This document shows, one piece after another, positions 7,993-17,594 of a DNA stretch of 64,000 nucleotides (positions are counted from its first letter, which is position 1; each line of letters begins with the position of its first letter). The notes beneath the pieces were generated by a model that saw only the letters and a list, made by a program, of their open reading frames with translations, made no database searches and was not told where the DNA came from. The DNA comes from an uncultured Collinsella sp. (GTDB lineage: Bacteria > Actinomycetota > Coriobacteriia > Coriobacteriales > Coriobacteriaceae). A program made the position numbers and the translations under genes. Location: contig CAKUEW010000003.1 of assembly GCA_934646815.1 (NCBI GenBank), forward strand, positions 1 through 64,000, written 5' to 3'.

Positions 7993-9159
7993 TTAGGCGG
8001 CGATGTACTTGCCGTCCTGAATCACATAAGCCGTAGCGGGCTTCTCGACCTGGCCCTCGTCGTTCCACGTGAGCTCGCCCGTCAGGCCGTCAATCTTAAT
8101 CTTGCGCATGGCCTTGGCAAGGTCGGCGGCAATATCGGCACCGTCGGCCGTCGTGTCAATGCCCGCCTTGTCGATAGCCTCGGCAATCGCGTGGACGCAG
8201 TCGTAGGCGTCGGCGGCAAACTGGTTGGGAGTCTCGTCGTAGGCATCCTTGTAGGCCTTGACGAAATCGGCGTTCTTCTCGTCATCGGCGGAGAACGGGG
8301 TCATCAGCAGCACGCCTTCGGCAAGCGAGGTGTCGAAGCCCTCGACGGAAAGCAGGCCGTCCATGCCGTCGGTGCCCATGAGCGTCATGTCATAACCCAT
8401 GTCGCTCGCATTCTTAAGCAGGACGGACGCCGGGGTGTAATAGATCGGCGCAAAGATGAGCGTGGCGCCAGCCTCCTTGGCCTTGGTCAGCTGATTGGTA
8501 AAGCTCGTGGACGAATCGTCCTTAAAGGTCTCGGTGTCGACGATATCGAGCTTGGACTCCTTGGCCTGCTCGGCAAAGGCGTCGGCCACGCCCGAGCTGT
8601 ACGTATCGCCGGAGTTGTAGAACAAGGCAATCTTCTCGTCCGCGTACTTCTCGGCCAAAAACTTTGCGGCGCTGGTGCCCATGGTGGGATCGGTAAAGCA
8701 GACCTGGAATACCGTGGTCTTGTCCTTGGTGACGTCGAGCGACGAGGCAGAAGGCGTGACCATGAGCATGTCGTCGGCGATTTCACCCGAGACGGCGACG
8801 GCGGCACCGGTGGTAACGGGGCCGACGAGGGCCTGCATGCCCCAGTCGCACAGGGTGTTGAAGGCGTTGATGGCCTTCTCGCCGTCGGCGACATCGTCCT
8901 CGGACTTGAGCGAGAGCTTAAGGTCCTTGGTCGAGAAATCCTTGATGGCGAGCTTAGCGCCCTTCTCGACCGAGACACCGTAGGTTGCCGCAGCGCCGGT
9001 CAGAGGGCCGATGACACCGATCTTGAACGCGCCGTCCTCGTCGGCCGACCCGCCATCCGAACCGCCCGACGAGCAGCCGGCGAGCGCGACGGTGCTACCG
9101 AGCGCTGCGGCACCGGCCAAAAAGTTTCTACGGCTGAGCGTGTTGTTGATGCTGAACAT
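7993..9159 (-). CDS. livJ: Branched-chain amino-acid ABC transporter substrate-binding lipoprotein LivJ (copy 2)
   Basis: A 388-residue paralogue of the preceding receptor; most blocks are identical, including the FAPIYYTPASVLLKNA stretch and the DGMDG(I/L)L(G/S)VEGFDTSLAEG region. It has a clear twin-arginine motif, SRRNFLAG, followed by a lipobox, ALAGC, so it looks like a Tat-exported lipoprotein. The ATG at 9159 has AAAGGAGG five bases upstream; a longer frame is rejected. It has its own 5' region and no permease of its own, so it probably supplies the same LivHMGF transporter with a second substrate range or expression pattern (inference). Confidence 0.93.
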   Translation of the reverse strand: MFSINNTLSRRNFLAGAAALGSTVALAGCSSGGSDGGSADEDGAFKIGVIGPLTGAAATYGVSVEKGAKLAIKDFSTKDLKLSLKSEDDVADGEKAINAFNTLCDWGMQALVGPVTTGAAVAVSGEIADDMLMVTPSASSLDVTKDKTTVFQVCFTDPTMGTSAAKFLAEKYADEKIALFYNSGDTYSSGVADAFAEQAKESKLDIVDTETFKDDSSTSFTNQLTKAKEAGATLIFAPIYYTPASVLLKNASDMGYDMTLMGTDGMDGLLSVEGFDTSLAEGVLLMTPFSADDEKNADFVKAYKDAYDETPNQFAADAYDCVHAIAEAIDKAGIDTTADGADIAADLAKAMRKIKIDGLTGELTWNDEGQVEKPATAYVIQDGKYIAA

Positions 9160-9407
9160 AAGGTCCTCCTTTCGCTGGCCGCCATGCGGCCCTCTTGCGG
9201 TACAGGGCAAACCTTATGGTTCAAACGTTGACAGTTTGTTACGGAACTCCGTTTGTAGCGAGCGTGTTTCCAATGTTTCCGCAGCGTTTCGGGGGCACCG
9301 TTTTGCGTATCCGCCGACGCCCGCCAAGCACGCGCCCTCAGTTCACGCTAGAATGCACTCAACCTTAACCGGTCAATCATCCATAAAGATGCACGAAGGA
9401 GCTATCT

Positions 9408-10751
9408 ATGAGCGAACCCCTGCGCACCGTGAACGTCGGCCTCATCGGTCTGGGCACCGTCGGCGGCGGCGTGGCCCGTCTGATCAAGAGCCACCACGAT
9501 GAGTATCTGGCCGCCTACGGCATCGACCTTAAGCTGACCCGCGCCTGCGCGCTTGCCTGGGAGCAGGCGGAGGCCGCCGGCGTTGAGCGCGAGGCCTTTA
9601 CGAGCGACTGGCACGACGTGGTCACCGACCCCGCCGTCGATATCGTCGTCGAGCTGATCGGTGGCGAGCACCCCGCGACCGAGATCTTCACCACTGCCTT
9701 CGAGAACGGCAAGCACGTCGTCTCTGCCAACAAGGCCCTGCTGGGCCGCCACGTCGAGACACTCGCAGAGAAAGCACGCGAGTGCGGCGTTCAGATTAAG
9801 TGCGAGGCCAGCTGCGGCGGCGGTATCCCCATCGTCAGCACGCTCGAGCATGACCTGGTGGGCAACAAGATCCTGACCATCGCCGGTATCCTCAACGGCA
9901 CCACCAACTACATCCTGTCGCGCATGGACGCCGAGGGCGCCGACTACGCCGACGTTCTTGCCGATGCTCAAGCCAAGGGCTATGCCGAGGCCGACCCGTC
10001 CGCCGACGTCGACGGTTTCGATGCCGCCAGCAAGACGGCCATCCTCGCCTCCATCGGCTTTGGCACCCGCGTCACCACCGACGACGTGTATCAGCAGGGC
10101 ATTCGCACCATCGGTGCCGAGGATATCGCTCAGGCCCGCGAGCTCGGCTACACCATCAAGCTGCTGGGCATCGCCCGCAACACCGATGCCGGCGTCGATG
10201 TCCGCGTGCACCCCACGCTCATCCCGGCCGACCACATGCTCGCCAAGGTCAACGGCGCCATGAACGCCGTCTACGTGGTAGGCGACGCCGTGGGCGAGAC
10301 CATGTTCTACGGTGCCGGCGCCGGCTCCTTCCCCACCGCGAGCGCCGTCGTGGGCGATATCCTGTCGCTCTCCGAGCAGATCAGCCGCGGCGTGGCCCCG
10401 CTGCCCGAGATTGAGCCCTATGGCCACAATCTTGCCTTTAAGCCCATGGACGAGCTGCAGACCAAGTACTACGTGCGCCTGAAGGTCGCCGACCGCGTGG
10501 GCGCCCTGTCCGAGACGGTCGACATCTTTGCCAAGCACGACATCTCGATCTCGCTCATCAACCAGGTCGAGGACGGCAAGTCGGGCGTCAGTGACACGTG
10601 CTCGGTCATCTTCCTGACGCATCGCGCGCTCGAGAAGGACATCCAGGCTGCCGCCGCCGAGCTTACCGGCGTCGACTGCGTGGCCGAGGTCGCCAACGTC
10701 CTGCGCATCGAGGACGTCGAGGCCTGGACCGAAGGCGTCATGGCCAACTAG
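9408..10751 (+). CDS. hom: Homoserine dehydrogenase
   Basis: A 447-residue monofunctional homoserine dehydrogenase that reduces aspartate semialdehyde to homoserine, the branch point to threonine and methionine. The Rossmann motif GLGTVG is at 14-19, the NADP-contact and catalytic segments VVSANKALL and LNGTTNYILSRM follow, and the substrate region GYAEADPSADVDGFDAASKTAIL is intact. The C-terminal ~80 residues (from about 360) form an ACT domain, expected to give feedback control by threonine. GAAGGAG precedes the ATG, and a possible extended -10 (CTAGAAT) is near 9348. Monocistronic, with a terminator after the stop. Confidence 0.96.
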   Translation: MSEPLRTVNVGLIGLGTVGGGVARLIKSHHDEYLAAYGIDLKLTRACALAWEQAEAAGVEREAFTSDWHDVVTDPAVDIVVELIGGEHPATEIFTTAFENGKHVVSANKALLGRHVETLAEKARECGVQIKCEASCGGGIPIVSTLEHDLVGNKILTIAGILNGTTNYILSRMDAEGADYADVLADAQAKGYAEADPSADVDGFDAASKTAILASIGFGTRVTTDDVYQQGIRTIGAEDIAQARELGYTIKLLGIARNTDAGVDVRVHPTLIPADHMLAKVNGAMNAVYVVGDAVGETMFYGAGAGSFPTASAVVGDILSLSEQISRGVAPLPEIEPYGHNLAFKPMDELQTKYYVRLKVADRVGALSETVDIFAKHDISISLINQVEDGKSGVSDTCSVIFLTHRALEKDIQAAAAELTGVDCVAEVANVLRIEDVEAWTEGVMAN

Positions 10752-10784
10752 TCCGCCTTTTACCACACAGCATGTACGATTGAA

Positions 10785-10820
10785 GGGCTCCCGTCCGGAC
10801 TTGGACGGGAGCCCCTTTGT
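10785..10820 (+). terminator. Terminator of hom
   Basis: A perfect 12-bp stem, GGGCTCCCGTCC with GGACGGGAGCCC, six-base loop, followed by CTTTGTTT. Confidence 0.88.
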
Positions 10821-10974
10821 TTGCGGCTTTTGAACCCGGCATCCGGTCTAACGTTTGAACAACTTGACCGTTCGTTGACAACCGGAGGTACCGTTTACCG
10901 ATATGCGAACGCGACCGATTTGCGCCCCCGCTATGCTGTGCTGCGTATGTCCACCCCCGAAGAATGGAGGCACC

Positions 10975-11724
10975 ATGTTGCTCGAGGGTAAGAAAGCAAT
11001 CATCACCGGAGGCACGCGCGGAATCGGCTATGCCATCGCCTGCCGCTTTATCGAGGAGGGCGCCGCTGTCACGGTCTTTGGCTCGCGCCAGGAGACTGCC
11101 GACGCCGCCGTCGAGAAGCTCGCCGCCGCCTATCCCGAGGCCAAGGTCTGGGGTCGCTCCTGCGACCTCACCTCGCTCGAGGCCGTGACCGAGGCCTTTA
11201 CCCAGGCTGCCGCCGACATGGGCGGTCTCGATACGGTCGTCAACAACGCCGGCATCTCCCAGCGTTCACCCCTCCTGCAGTACACTGCCGAGGAGTTCGC
11301 CAACGTTATGAACCTCAACGTGACCGCGGTCTTTAACGGTCACCAGGCTGCCGCCAAGATCATGACCGAGGCCGGCCACGGCGGCACCATCACCACCACG
11401 AGCTCGATGGTCGCCAAGTATGGCCAGCCCTCCGGCGTCGGCTATCCCACGTCCAAGTTCGCCGTCAACGGCATGGTCCAGTCGCTCTCGCGCGAGCTCG
11501 CCCCCATGGGCGTTCGCGTCAACGCCGTCGCTCCCGGCGTGACCAAGACCGACATGGTGGCCAACCTGCCCGAAGAGGTTATTAAGCCCATCATCGCCAC
11601 CATCCCGCTCGGCCGCATGGGCGAGCCCGAGGACGTCGCCAACGCCTTCGTCTTCCTGGCAAGCGACATGTCTGCCTACGTTACGGGCGCCATCCTCCCC
11701 GTCGACGGAGCCGCCCGCTCCTAA
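10975..11724 (+). CDS. SDR family oxidoreductase (FabG-like)
   Basis: A 249-residue classical short-chain dehydrogenase. The cofactor motif TGGTRGIG is at 11-18, NNAG at 88-91, the catalytic Ser near 141-142, and YPTSK at 155-159 (Tyr155, Lys159). The C-terminal GEPEDVANAFVFLASDMSAYVTGAILPVDG is typical of 3-oxoacyl-ACP reductase-like SDRs. The absence of acidic residues after strand 2 (FGSRQ) favours NADP(H). The substrate cannot be told from sequence. The start at 10975 has GGAGG four bases upstream; the longer frame adds an unlikely Cys-rich leader. Confidence 0.88.
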   Translation: MLLEGKKAIITGGTRGIGYAIACRFIEEGAAVTVFGSRQETADAAVEKLAAAYPEAKVWGRSCDLTSLEAVTEAFTQAAADMGGLDTVVNNAGISQRSPLLQYTAEEFANVMNLNVTAVFNGHQAAAKIMTEAGHGGTITTTSSMVAKYGQPSGVGYPTSKFAVNGMVQSLSRELAPMGVRVNAVAPGVTKTDMVANLPEEVIKPIIATIPLGRMGEPEDVANAFVFLASDMSAYVTGAILPVDGAARS

Positions 11725-11771
11725 AAGCCGCAAGCCACGGCTTCAAACCTCAACAGAGCGCAACGCAAAAA

Positions 11772-11810
11772 GCGTGCTGTCTGCATCAACAGCAGGCAGC
11801 ACGCCTTCTT
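11772..11810 (+). terminator. Terminator of the SDR gene
   Basis: The 13-base arms GCGTGCTGTCTGC and GCAGGCAGCACGC form a stem with one mismatch and are followed by a CTTCTTCT tract. Confidence 0.82.
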
Positions 11811-11820
11811 CTATTTGAGC

Positions 11821-11993
11821 GGGAAACTGCATCCCATTATTTCGGCTCAAAATGGGATGCACTTTCCCCCAGAACCCTCTTTGGGAAACCGCATCCCACT
11901 TTGGACGCCCATTCCGGGACACAGTTTCCCAAAGGGCTTACTTCGGAAAGTACATCCCATTTCGGGCCTTCAAACTGGGATGAGCTTTCCGCA
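11821..11993. repeat. Three tandem CATCCCA hairpins
   Basis: Three related inverted repeats lie side by side at 11821-11868, 11880-11933 and 11945-11990. Each starts with GGGAAAC(T/C)GCATCCCA or GGAAAGTACATCCCA and ends with a matching TGGGATG(C/A)-CTTTCC or GGGACACAGTTTCCC arm, with loops of about 15 bases. They fill the space between two convergent genes, beyond the SDR terminator. Confidence 0.8.
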
Positions 11994-12003
11994 TGGGCAT
12001 TGG

Positions 12004-13566
12004 CTACTTGCCGTCGTCGGCCTCGGCTTCTTCTCGCGCATAGAGTTCCAGCATGCGGCGGCGGTATTCGCGCACGGCAAGCTTGGCGCGCTCCAAGCGA
12101 CGGCGCTCGCGCGGAGTCAACTTGGACGGATCAATCTCATCGCCGAAAGTCTTCTCGGCAAGCAAATGGGCGGCATCTACGATACGCGCATCGATGCGGC
12201 CACTCGCGGCCTCGGCTGACAGGCGCTCGGCAATGCTGTCGAGCGTAGGCACGCCGTCAACCGCGCGACCGTGGCCATGCGAGGTCAAAAGCTCATGCTC
12301 GCGGGCAAGCAGGCTCGCCAGATCGTGATGGGCGCGCAGAATGTCGAGCGCGTCGGAAGGACGCTCGGCAACTTCTGCCACAGCGGCAACGGGCGCGGCG
12401 TCGACCACACGGTAGAAGAGCTGCGCGAGCAGCGGCATCAAAAACACCGTAATGGCACCGGCGGCAACCATGACTGATGCGATATCCTGCGAAAGCGCCC
12501 CCGCGTTGACGGCAACACTCGTCACGGCAACGATAATCGGCAGCGCCGTGGTGCAGTACAGCGCCACGGTAATGCGTCCATATGCCGAGACATCTCGCGT
12601 CGCGGGGCAGATGCTCATAGACACTAAAATGGGCACGGCGCGAATAATCAGCAGTGCCATGATAAAGCCGACGAGCAGCCCGGGGCGCGACGCCACGGCC
12701 GTCAGGTCGATCTTGGCACCCGACACAGTAAAGAACACGGGAATCAAAAAGCCGTAGGCCAAGCCGTCGAGCTTGAGCTCGAGCGTGTGATTGCCCTCGG
12801 GAATGATATAGCGCAGCACAAAGCCAGCGGCAAAGGAACCCAGCACGATATCGAGATCGAAGATGGCCGAAAATGCCACGAGCGTGACCAAAATGAGCAC
12901 CGTCAGGCGCACGAACGTCTGCGACGTGGTATCGGCGCGCTCTTCAACAAACGCAAAGAAACGGCTGCCGACGCGCTTGGAACGACTCGGGACCACGGCC
13001 AGCAAAACGCAGACCACCGCAAACAGGCCAAGGATCACGAGCGTCTGAATACCCGTGCGGGCAGAGAGCAGCACCGACATGGCGAGCACGGGACCGAGCT
13101 CGCCCCAAGTGCCATAGGCAAGAATGGAGTCGCCCACGCGCGTGCCGGTGAGCGAGCGTTCGCGCATGATGGGCACGAGGGTGCCGAGCGCCGTCGACGT
13201 GAGTGCCAGCGTCACGGCAATGCCGTCGAAATGGCTGACCGAGAACCACGGCGTAAAGCGCACGGCGACCCAGGCGATACCAAACGTGATAACCCACGTG
13301 GCCATGCCGTAGCGGCCCTCGATACCCGTGATGTTTTTAGGGTCGATCTCAAAACCAGCGAGCAGGAACAAAAACGCCAAGCCCAGCTCGGACACGAGCG
13401 AGACCTCGGCATCCACATGGATAATACCGAGCATATGAGGCCCCAGCACAGCGCCGAACACGAGCAAAAAGACCGTCTCGGGGACCGGCTTTCCGGGGAT
13501 GGCCGACGCGATGAAGGGGCTTGCAAAGGCCACGAGCGCAATGATGGCGAGCGAAACAAATGCCAT
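12004..13566 (-). CDS. CPA2-family cation:proton antiporter
   Basis: A 520-residue membrane protein with about 12 hydrophobic segments over its first ~390 residues (Na+/H+ exchanger domain), followed by a hydrophilic ~130-residue cytosolic tail rich in charged residues. The start, with PETVFLLVFGAVLGPHMLG and GLAFLFLLAGFEID, is typical of CPA2 (KefB/NapA-like) antiporters; the motif around VLGSFAAGFVLRY is also visible. No RCK/TrkA nucleotide-binding domain is present, so it differs from KefB/C. It probably exchanges Na+ or K+ for H+. AGAAAGGC precedes the ATG. Confidence 0.87.
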   Translation of the reverse strand: MAFVSLAIIALVAFASPFIASAIPGKPVPETVFLLVFGAVLGPHMLGIIHVDAEVSLVSELGLAFLFLLAGFEIDPKNITGIEGRYGMATWVITFGIAWVAVRFTPWFSVSHFDGIAVTLALTSTALGTLVPIMRERSLTGTRVGDSILAYGTWGELGPVLAMSVLLSARTGIQTLVILGLFAVVCVLLAVVPSRSKRVGSRFFAFVEERADTTSQTFVRLTVLILVTLVAFSAIFDLDIVLGSFAAGFVLRYIIPEGNHTLELKLDGLAYGFLIPVFFTVSGAKIDLTAVASRPGLLVGFIMALLIIRAVPILVSMSICPATRDVSAYGRITVALYCTTALPIIVAVTSVAVNAGALSQDIASVMVAAGAITVFLMPLLAQLFYRVVDAAPVAAVAEVAERPSDALDILRAHHDLASLLAREHELLTSHGHGRAVDGVPTLDSIAERLSAEAASGRIDARIVDAAHLLAEKTFGDEIDPSKLTPRERRRLERAKLAVREYRRRMLELYAREEAEADDGK

Positions 13567-13635
13567 GTGATGCCTTTCTCTTGATTGCGCATCACTGTAG
13601 CATCCTCGCCGTCCTCAACGCGCCACGAGCTGTCG

Positions 13636-13641
13636 TATCAT
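13636..13641 (+). promoter_or_regulatory. Likely -10 box of purL
   Basis: TATCAT at 13636-13641 is well placed for a transcript starting near 13648. That start would lie downstream of the first in-frame ATG (13643), which supports the purL start at 13751. No clear -35 and no purine riboswitch was seen in the ~100-base leader. Confidence 0.45.
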
Positions 13642-13750
13642 AGTGAGGTTTACAAACATGCGGCTCAAGGCGACCGCAGGGCACGTCCCGCAAACCGACC
13701 GCTGCCGCATACCGTACCGTACGCCCAACCGATCAGGAAGGCAGGAACCA

Positions 13751-16700
13751 ATGGTCTCTCGTATTTACGTGGAGAAGAAACCCGGGTTCGACGTCGAGGC
13801 TCAGCAGCTCAAGGGTGAGCTCACCGAGATTCTCGGCATCAAGGGCATCGAGGCCCTGAGGATCATCAACCGCTACGACGTCGAAGGTATCGACGAGGAG
13901 CTCTTCCGCTCCTGCGTGCCGACCGTCTTTAGCGAGCCCCAGGTCGACGTGACCTACGACGAGCTCCCCGCAAGCGATGGCGCTGTCTTTGCCGTCGAGT
14001 TCCTGCCGGGCCAGTTTGACCAGCGCGCCGACTCCGCCAGCGAGTGCGTGCAGCTCATCAGCCAGGGCGAGCGCCCCGCCGTGCGCTCCGCCAAGGTCTA
14101 TATGATCTCGGGCGAGCTTGACGAAGCCGCCATCGAAGCCATTAAGCACTACGTCGTGAACCCCGTCGAGGCCCGCATCGCCTCGCTCGACCTGCCCCAG
14201 ACGCTCCATGTGGAGACGCCCGAGCCCCAGCCTGTCGAGGTGCTCGACGGCTTCCGCGAGCTCGACGAGGCCGGTCTTGCCGCCTTTATCGCCGAGCGCG
14301 GCCTTGCCATGGACGAGGCGGACATCGCCTTCTGCCAGCAGTACTTCCGCGATGAAGACCGCGACCCCACCATCACCGAAATCCGCGTGATCGACACCTA
14401 CTGGTCCGACCACTGCCGTCACACCACCTTCGGCACCGTCCTGGACGACGTGACGATCGACGACGCCGTGGTGCAGCAGGCCTTCGACCGCTACATGGAG
14501 ATGCGCCACGAGCTCGGTCGCGACGCCAAGCCTGTCTGCCTTATGGACATGGGCACCATCGGCGCCAAGTACCTCAAAAAAACCGGCGTGATGACCGACG
14601 TGGACGAGTCCGAAGAGATCAACGCCTGCACCGTCAAGGTGAAGGTCGATGTCGACGGCGAGGAGCAGGACTGGCTGTTCCTGTTTAAGAACGAGACCCA
14701 CAACCACCCCACCGAGATCGAGCCCTTCGGCGGTGCCGCCACCTGCGTGGGCGGCGCCATCCGCGACCCGCTCTCGGGCCGCAGCTATGTGTACCAGGCC
14801 ATGCGCGTCACCGGTGCCGGCGACCCCACCGTCCCGGTTTCCGAGACGCTCGAGGGCAAGCTGCCGCAGCGCAAGCTCGTGACCACCGCTGCCGCCGGCT
14901 ACTCCAGCTACGGCAACCAAATCGGCCTTGCCACCGGCCAGGTCAACGAGCTCTATCACCCCGGCTACGTGGCCAAGCGCATGGAGGTCGGCGCCGTCGT
15001 GGGCGCCACTCCGGCAAACCACGTGCGTCGCGAGTGCCCCGCCCCCACCGACAAGATCATCCTGCTGGGCGGCCGTACCGGCCGTGACGGCATCGGCGGT
15101 GCCACCGGCTCCTCCAAGACCCAGAACACCGAGTCCATCGAGACCTCGGGCGCCGAGGTCCAGAAGGGCAACGCCCCGGTCGAGCGCAAGCTACAGCGCC
15201 TGTTCCGCCGCGGCGACGCCTGCCGCCTGATCAAGCGCTGCAACGACTTTGGCGCCGGCGGCGTCTCGGTCGCCGTGGGCGAGCTTGCCGACGGCCTGTA
15301 CGTGGATCTGGACACCGTGACCAAGAAGTACGACGGCCTGGACGGCACCGAGCTCGCCATCTCCGAGTCCCAGGAGCGCATGGCCTGTGCCGTCGCCGAC
15401 GGTGACGTCGAGGAGTTCATGGGCTACGCCGCCGAGGAGAACCTGGAGGCGACCGTCATCGCCGAGGTTACTGCCGAGCCGCGCATGCGCATGGCCTGGA
15501 ACGGTGTTGCCATCGTCAACCTGTCCCGCGAGTTCCTCAACTCCAACGGCGCTCCCAAGCACCAGAACGCCCACGTGTGCGCCCGCAGCGTGTGGCAGCC
15601 CAGCTGGGCCGGCACCACGCTCACCGAGCGCATGACCTCGCTGGTCACCGACCTCAACGTCGCCTCCAACAAGGGCCTTTCCGAGCGCTTTGACTCCACC
15701 ATCGGCGCTGCGACCGTCCTTATGCCCTTTGGCGGCAAGACGCAGCTCACCCCGAGCTCGGCCATGGTCGCCAAGTTCCCCGTGGACGGCGAGACCACCA
15801 CGGCGAGCGCCATGGCTTGGGGCTTCAACCCCTATCTGATGGAGGCCGACCAGTTTGCGGGCGCCTACCTGTCCGTGGTCGAGTCCATCGCCAAGCTCGT
15901 GGCCGCCGGCTTTGAGCACAAGCGCGCCTACCTCTCCTTCCAGGAGTACTTCGAGCGTCTGCGCACCGAGGCCGAGCGCTGGGGCAAGCCCATGGCTGCC
16001 GTCTTGGGCGCCCTCATGGCCCAGGTCGATCTGGGTGCCGGTGCTATCGGCGGCAAGGACTCCATGAGCGGCTCGTTTGAGGACGAGGCCGGCGAGCTCA
16101 ACGTTCCGCCGACCCTCATCAGCTTCGCCGTCGCCGTGGGCAAGGCAGCTCGTGCCGTCTCCCCCGAGTTCAAGGGCCTCACGCACCGCGTCGTCCGCAT
16201 CGCCCCCGCCACCTATGGCGAGGATTACCGTCCCGACGCCCAGCAGCTGCTCGCCGCGTTCGACGCCGTCGAGGCGCTCACTGCCACCGGCGATGCACTT
16301 GCCATCTCTACGCCCGGCTACGGCTGCGGCGCCGAGAGCCTCTTTAAGATGTGTGTGGGCAACCAGATCGGCATTGAGCTCGCCGAGGATGTGGACGTGG
16401 AGAGCCTCTTCACCCCGCTCTATGGCAGCTTTATCGTCGAACTTGCCGACAACGCCGAGCTGCCCCAGGTCGCCGACGGCGTTGTCGTCGAGCCTCTGGG
16501 TACCACTGTCGAGGGCTACGTCATCGACACCGGCTCCGAGGTCATTGAGCTCTCCGAGCTGCAGGAGGCCTGGGAGAGCGGCATCGAGGGCGTCTTCGCC
16601 TACCGCAGCACCGGCGAGACCGCCCCGGTCGAGACCGTCGACTACCGCGCCAAGGACATCCATGTGTACGGCGGCGCCAAGATCGCCCGTCCGCGCGTGA

Positions 16701-17497
16701 TCATCCCCGTGTTCCCCGGCAACAACTGCGAGTACGACAGCGCCCGTGCGTTCCGCGCCGCTGGCGCCGAGGCCGACACCTTCGTGATCAACAACCTCAC
16801 CCCCGAGGCCGTCGCCGAAAGTACCCACGAGCTTGCCCGCCGCATTCGCCAGAGCCAGATCGTCATGATCCCCGGCGGCTTCTCGGGCGGCGACGAGCCC
16901 GACGGCTCCGCCAAGTTCATCACGGCCTTCTTCCGTGCCCCCGAGGTCACCGAGGCCGTCCGCGACCTGCTCAAGGCCCGCGATGGCCTGATGCTGGGCA
17001 TCTGCAACGGCTTCCAGGCCCTGGTCAAGCTTGGCCTGGTGCCCTACGGTGATATCGTCGACGCCACGCCCGATGCGCCAACGCTGACGTTCAACACCAT
17101 CGGTCGCCACCAGAGCCGTCTGGTGCGTACCCGTATCTCGTCCAACCTGTCCCCGTGGCTGTCGCAGTGCAGCCTGGACGACCCCTACACCGTCGCCATC
17201 AGCCACGGCGAGGGCCGCTTTGTCGCCAACGACGAGGTGCTCGCCCAGCTCATCGCCAACGGCCAGGTCGCCACGCAGTACGTGGGCGAGGACGGCAAGC
17301 CCAGCATGGACCTCGCCGTCAACCCCAACGGCTCCGCGCTCGCCATCGAGGGCATCACGAGCCCCGACGGCCGCGTTCTGGGCAAGATGGGCCATGCCGA
17401 GCGTCGCGGCGACAACCTGTACCGCAACGTGCCCGAGCATGTCCCCGGCGATAAGTTCATGCCGATCTTCGAGAGCGGCGTAGCCTACTTCGCTTAA
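13751..17497 (+). CDS. purL: Phosphoribosylformylglycinamidine synthase, single-chain
   Basis: A 1248-residue single-chain FGAM synthase that converts FGAR, glutamine and ATP to FGAM in purine synthesis. Domains in order: N-terminal PurS-like region (1-150), linker with YWSDHCRHTTF (substrate binding), two AIRS-type ATP-binding halves (LFKNETHNHPTEIEPFGGAATCVGG; later GAIGGKDSMSGSF), and a C-terminal class I glutaminase domain. The glutaminase nucleophile is in MLGICNGFQAL (Cys about 1085), with the His-containing SHGEGRF downstream. The start at 13751 (MVSRIYVEKKPG) matches family N-termini and has AGGAAGG upstream; the frame from 13643 begins inside the promoter. Confidence 0.96.
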   Translation: MVSRIYVEKKPGFDVEAQQLKGELTEILGIKGIEALRIINRYDVEGIDEELFRSCVPTVFSEPQVDVTYDELPASDGAVFAVEFLPGQFDQRADSASECVQLISQGERPAVRSAKVYMISGELDEAAIEAIKHYVVNPVEARIASLDLPQTLHVETPEPQPVEVLDGFRELDEAGLAAFIAERGLAMDEADIAFCQQYFRDEDRDPTITEIRVIDTYWSDHCRHTTFGTVLDDVTIDDAVVQQAFDRYMEMRHELGRDAKPVCLMDMGTIGAKYLKKTGVMTDVDESEEINACTVKVKVDVDGEEQDWLFLFKNETHNHPTEIEPFGGAATCVGGAIRDPLSGRSYVYQAMRVTGAGDPTVPVSETLEGKLPQRKLVTTAAAGYSSYGNQIGLATGQVNELYHPGYVAKRMEVGAVVGATPANHVRRECPAPTDKIILLGGRTGRDGIGGATGSSKTQNTESIETSGAEVQKGNAPVERKLQRLFRRGDACRLIKRCNDFGAGGVSVAVGELADGLYVDLDTVTKKYDGLDGTELAISESQERMACAVADGDVEEFMGYAAEENLEATVIAEVTAEPRMRMAWNGVAIVNLSREFLNSNGAPKHQNAHVCARSVWQPSWAGTTLTERMTSLVTDLNVASNKGLSERFDSTIGAATVLMPFGGKTQLTPSSAMVAKFPVDGETTTASAMAWGFNPYLMEADQFAGAYLSVVESIAKLVAAGFEHKRAYLSFQEYFERLRTEAERWGKPMAAVLGALMAQVDLGAGAIGGKDSMSGSFEDEAGELNVPPTLISFAVAVGKAARAVSPEFKGLTHRVVRIAPATYGEDYRPDAQQLLAAFDAVEALTATGDALAISTPGYGCGAESLFKMCVGNQIGIELAEDVDVESLFTPLYGSFIVELADNAELPQVADGVVVEPLGTTVEGYVIDTGSEVIELSELQEAWESGIEGVFAYRSTGETAPVETVDYRAKDIHVYGGAKIARPRVIIPVFPGNNCEYDSARAFRAAGAEADTFVINNLTPEAVAESTHELARRIRQSQIVMIPGGFSGGDEPDGSAKFITAFFRAPEVTEAVRDLLKARDGLMLGICNGFQALVKLGLVPYGDIVDATPDAPTLTFNTIGRHQSRLVRTRISSNLSPWLSQCSLDDPYTVAISHGEGRFVANDEVLAQLIANGQVATQYVGEDGKPSMDLAVNPNGSALAIEGITSPDGRVLGKMGHAERRGDNLYRNVPEHVPGDKFMPIFESGVAYFA

Positions 17498-17533
17498 AAC
17501 GCCCCATCGGGTACAATCACCCCGGGTAACGAC

Positions 17534-17570
17534 ACCCGCCATCGGCGCAACCGGTGGCGGGTTCTTTTTT
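17534..17570 (+). terminator. Terminator of purL
   Basis: ACCCGCCA pairs with TGGCGGGT (17534-17562), followed by TCTTTTTT. It lies 37 bases beyond the stop. Confidence 0.88.
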
Positions 17571-17594
17571 GATACGCCAACTCGAGAGGACGCA

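Noticed and set aside
9402..10766. 454-codon minus-strand frame opposite hom
   Set aside because: Shadow of homoserine dehydrogenase; no ribosome binding site and no family features.
13643..13750. Upstream in-frame ATG as the purL start
   Set aside because: It overlaps a likely -10 box, has no ribosome binding site, and would add 36 residues not seen in the family.
13567..13750. Purine riboswitch upstream of purL
   Set aside because: The leader lacks the three-stem purine aptamer with its conserved loops.
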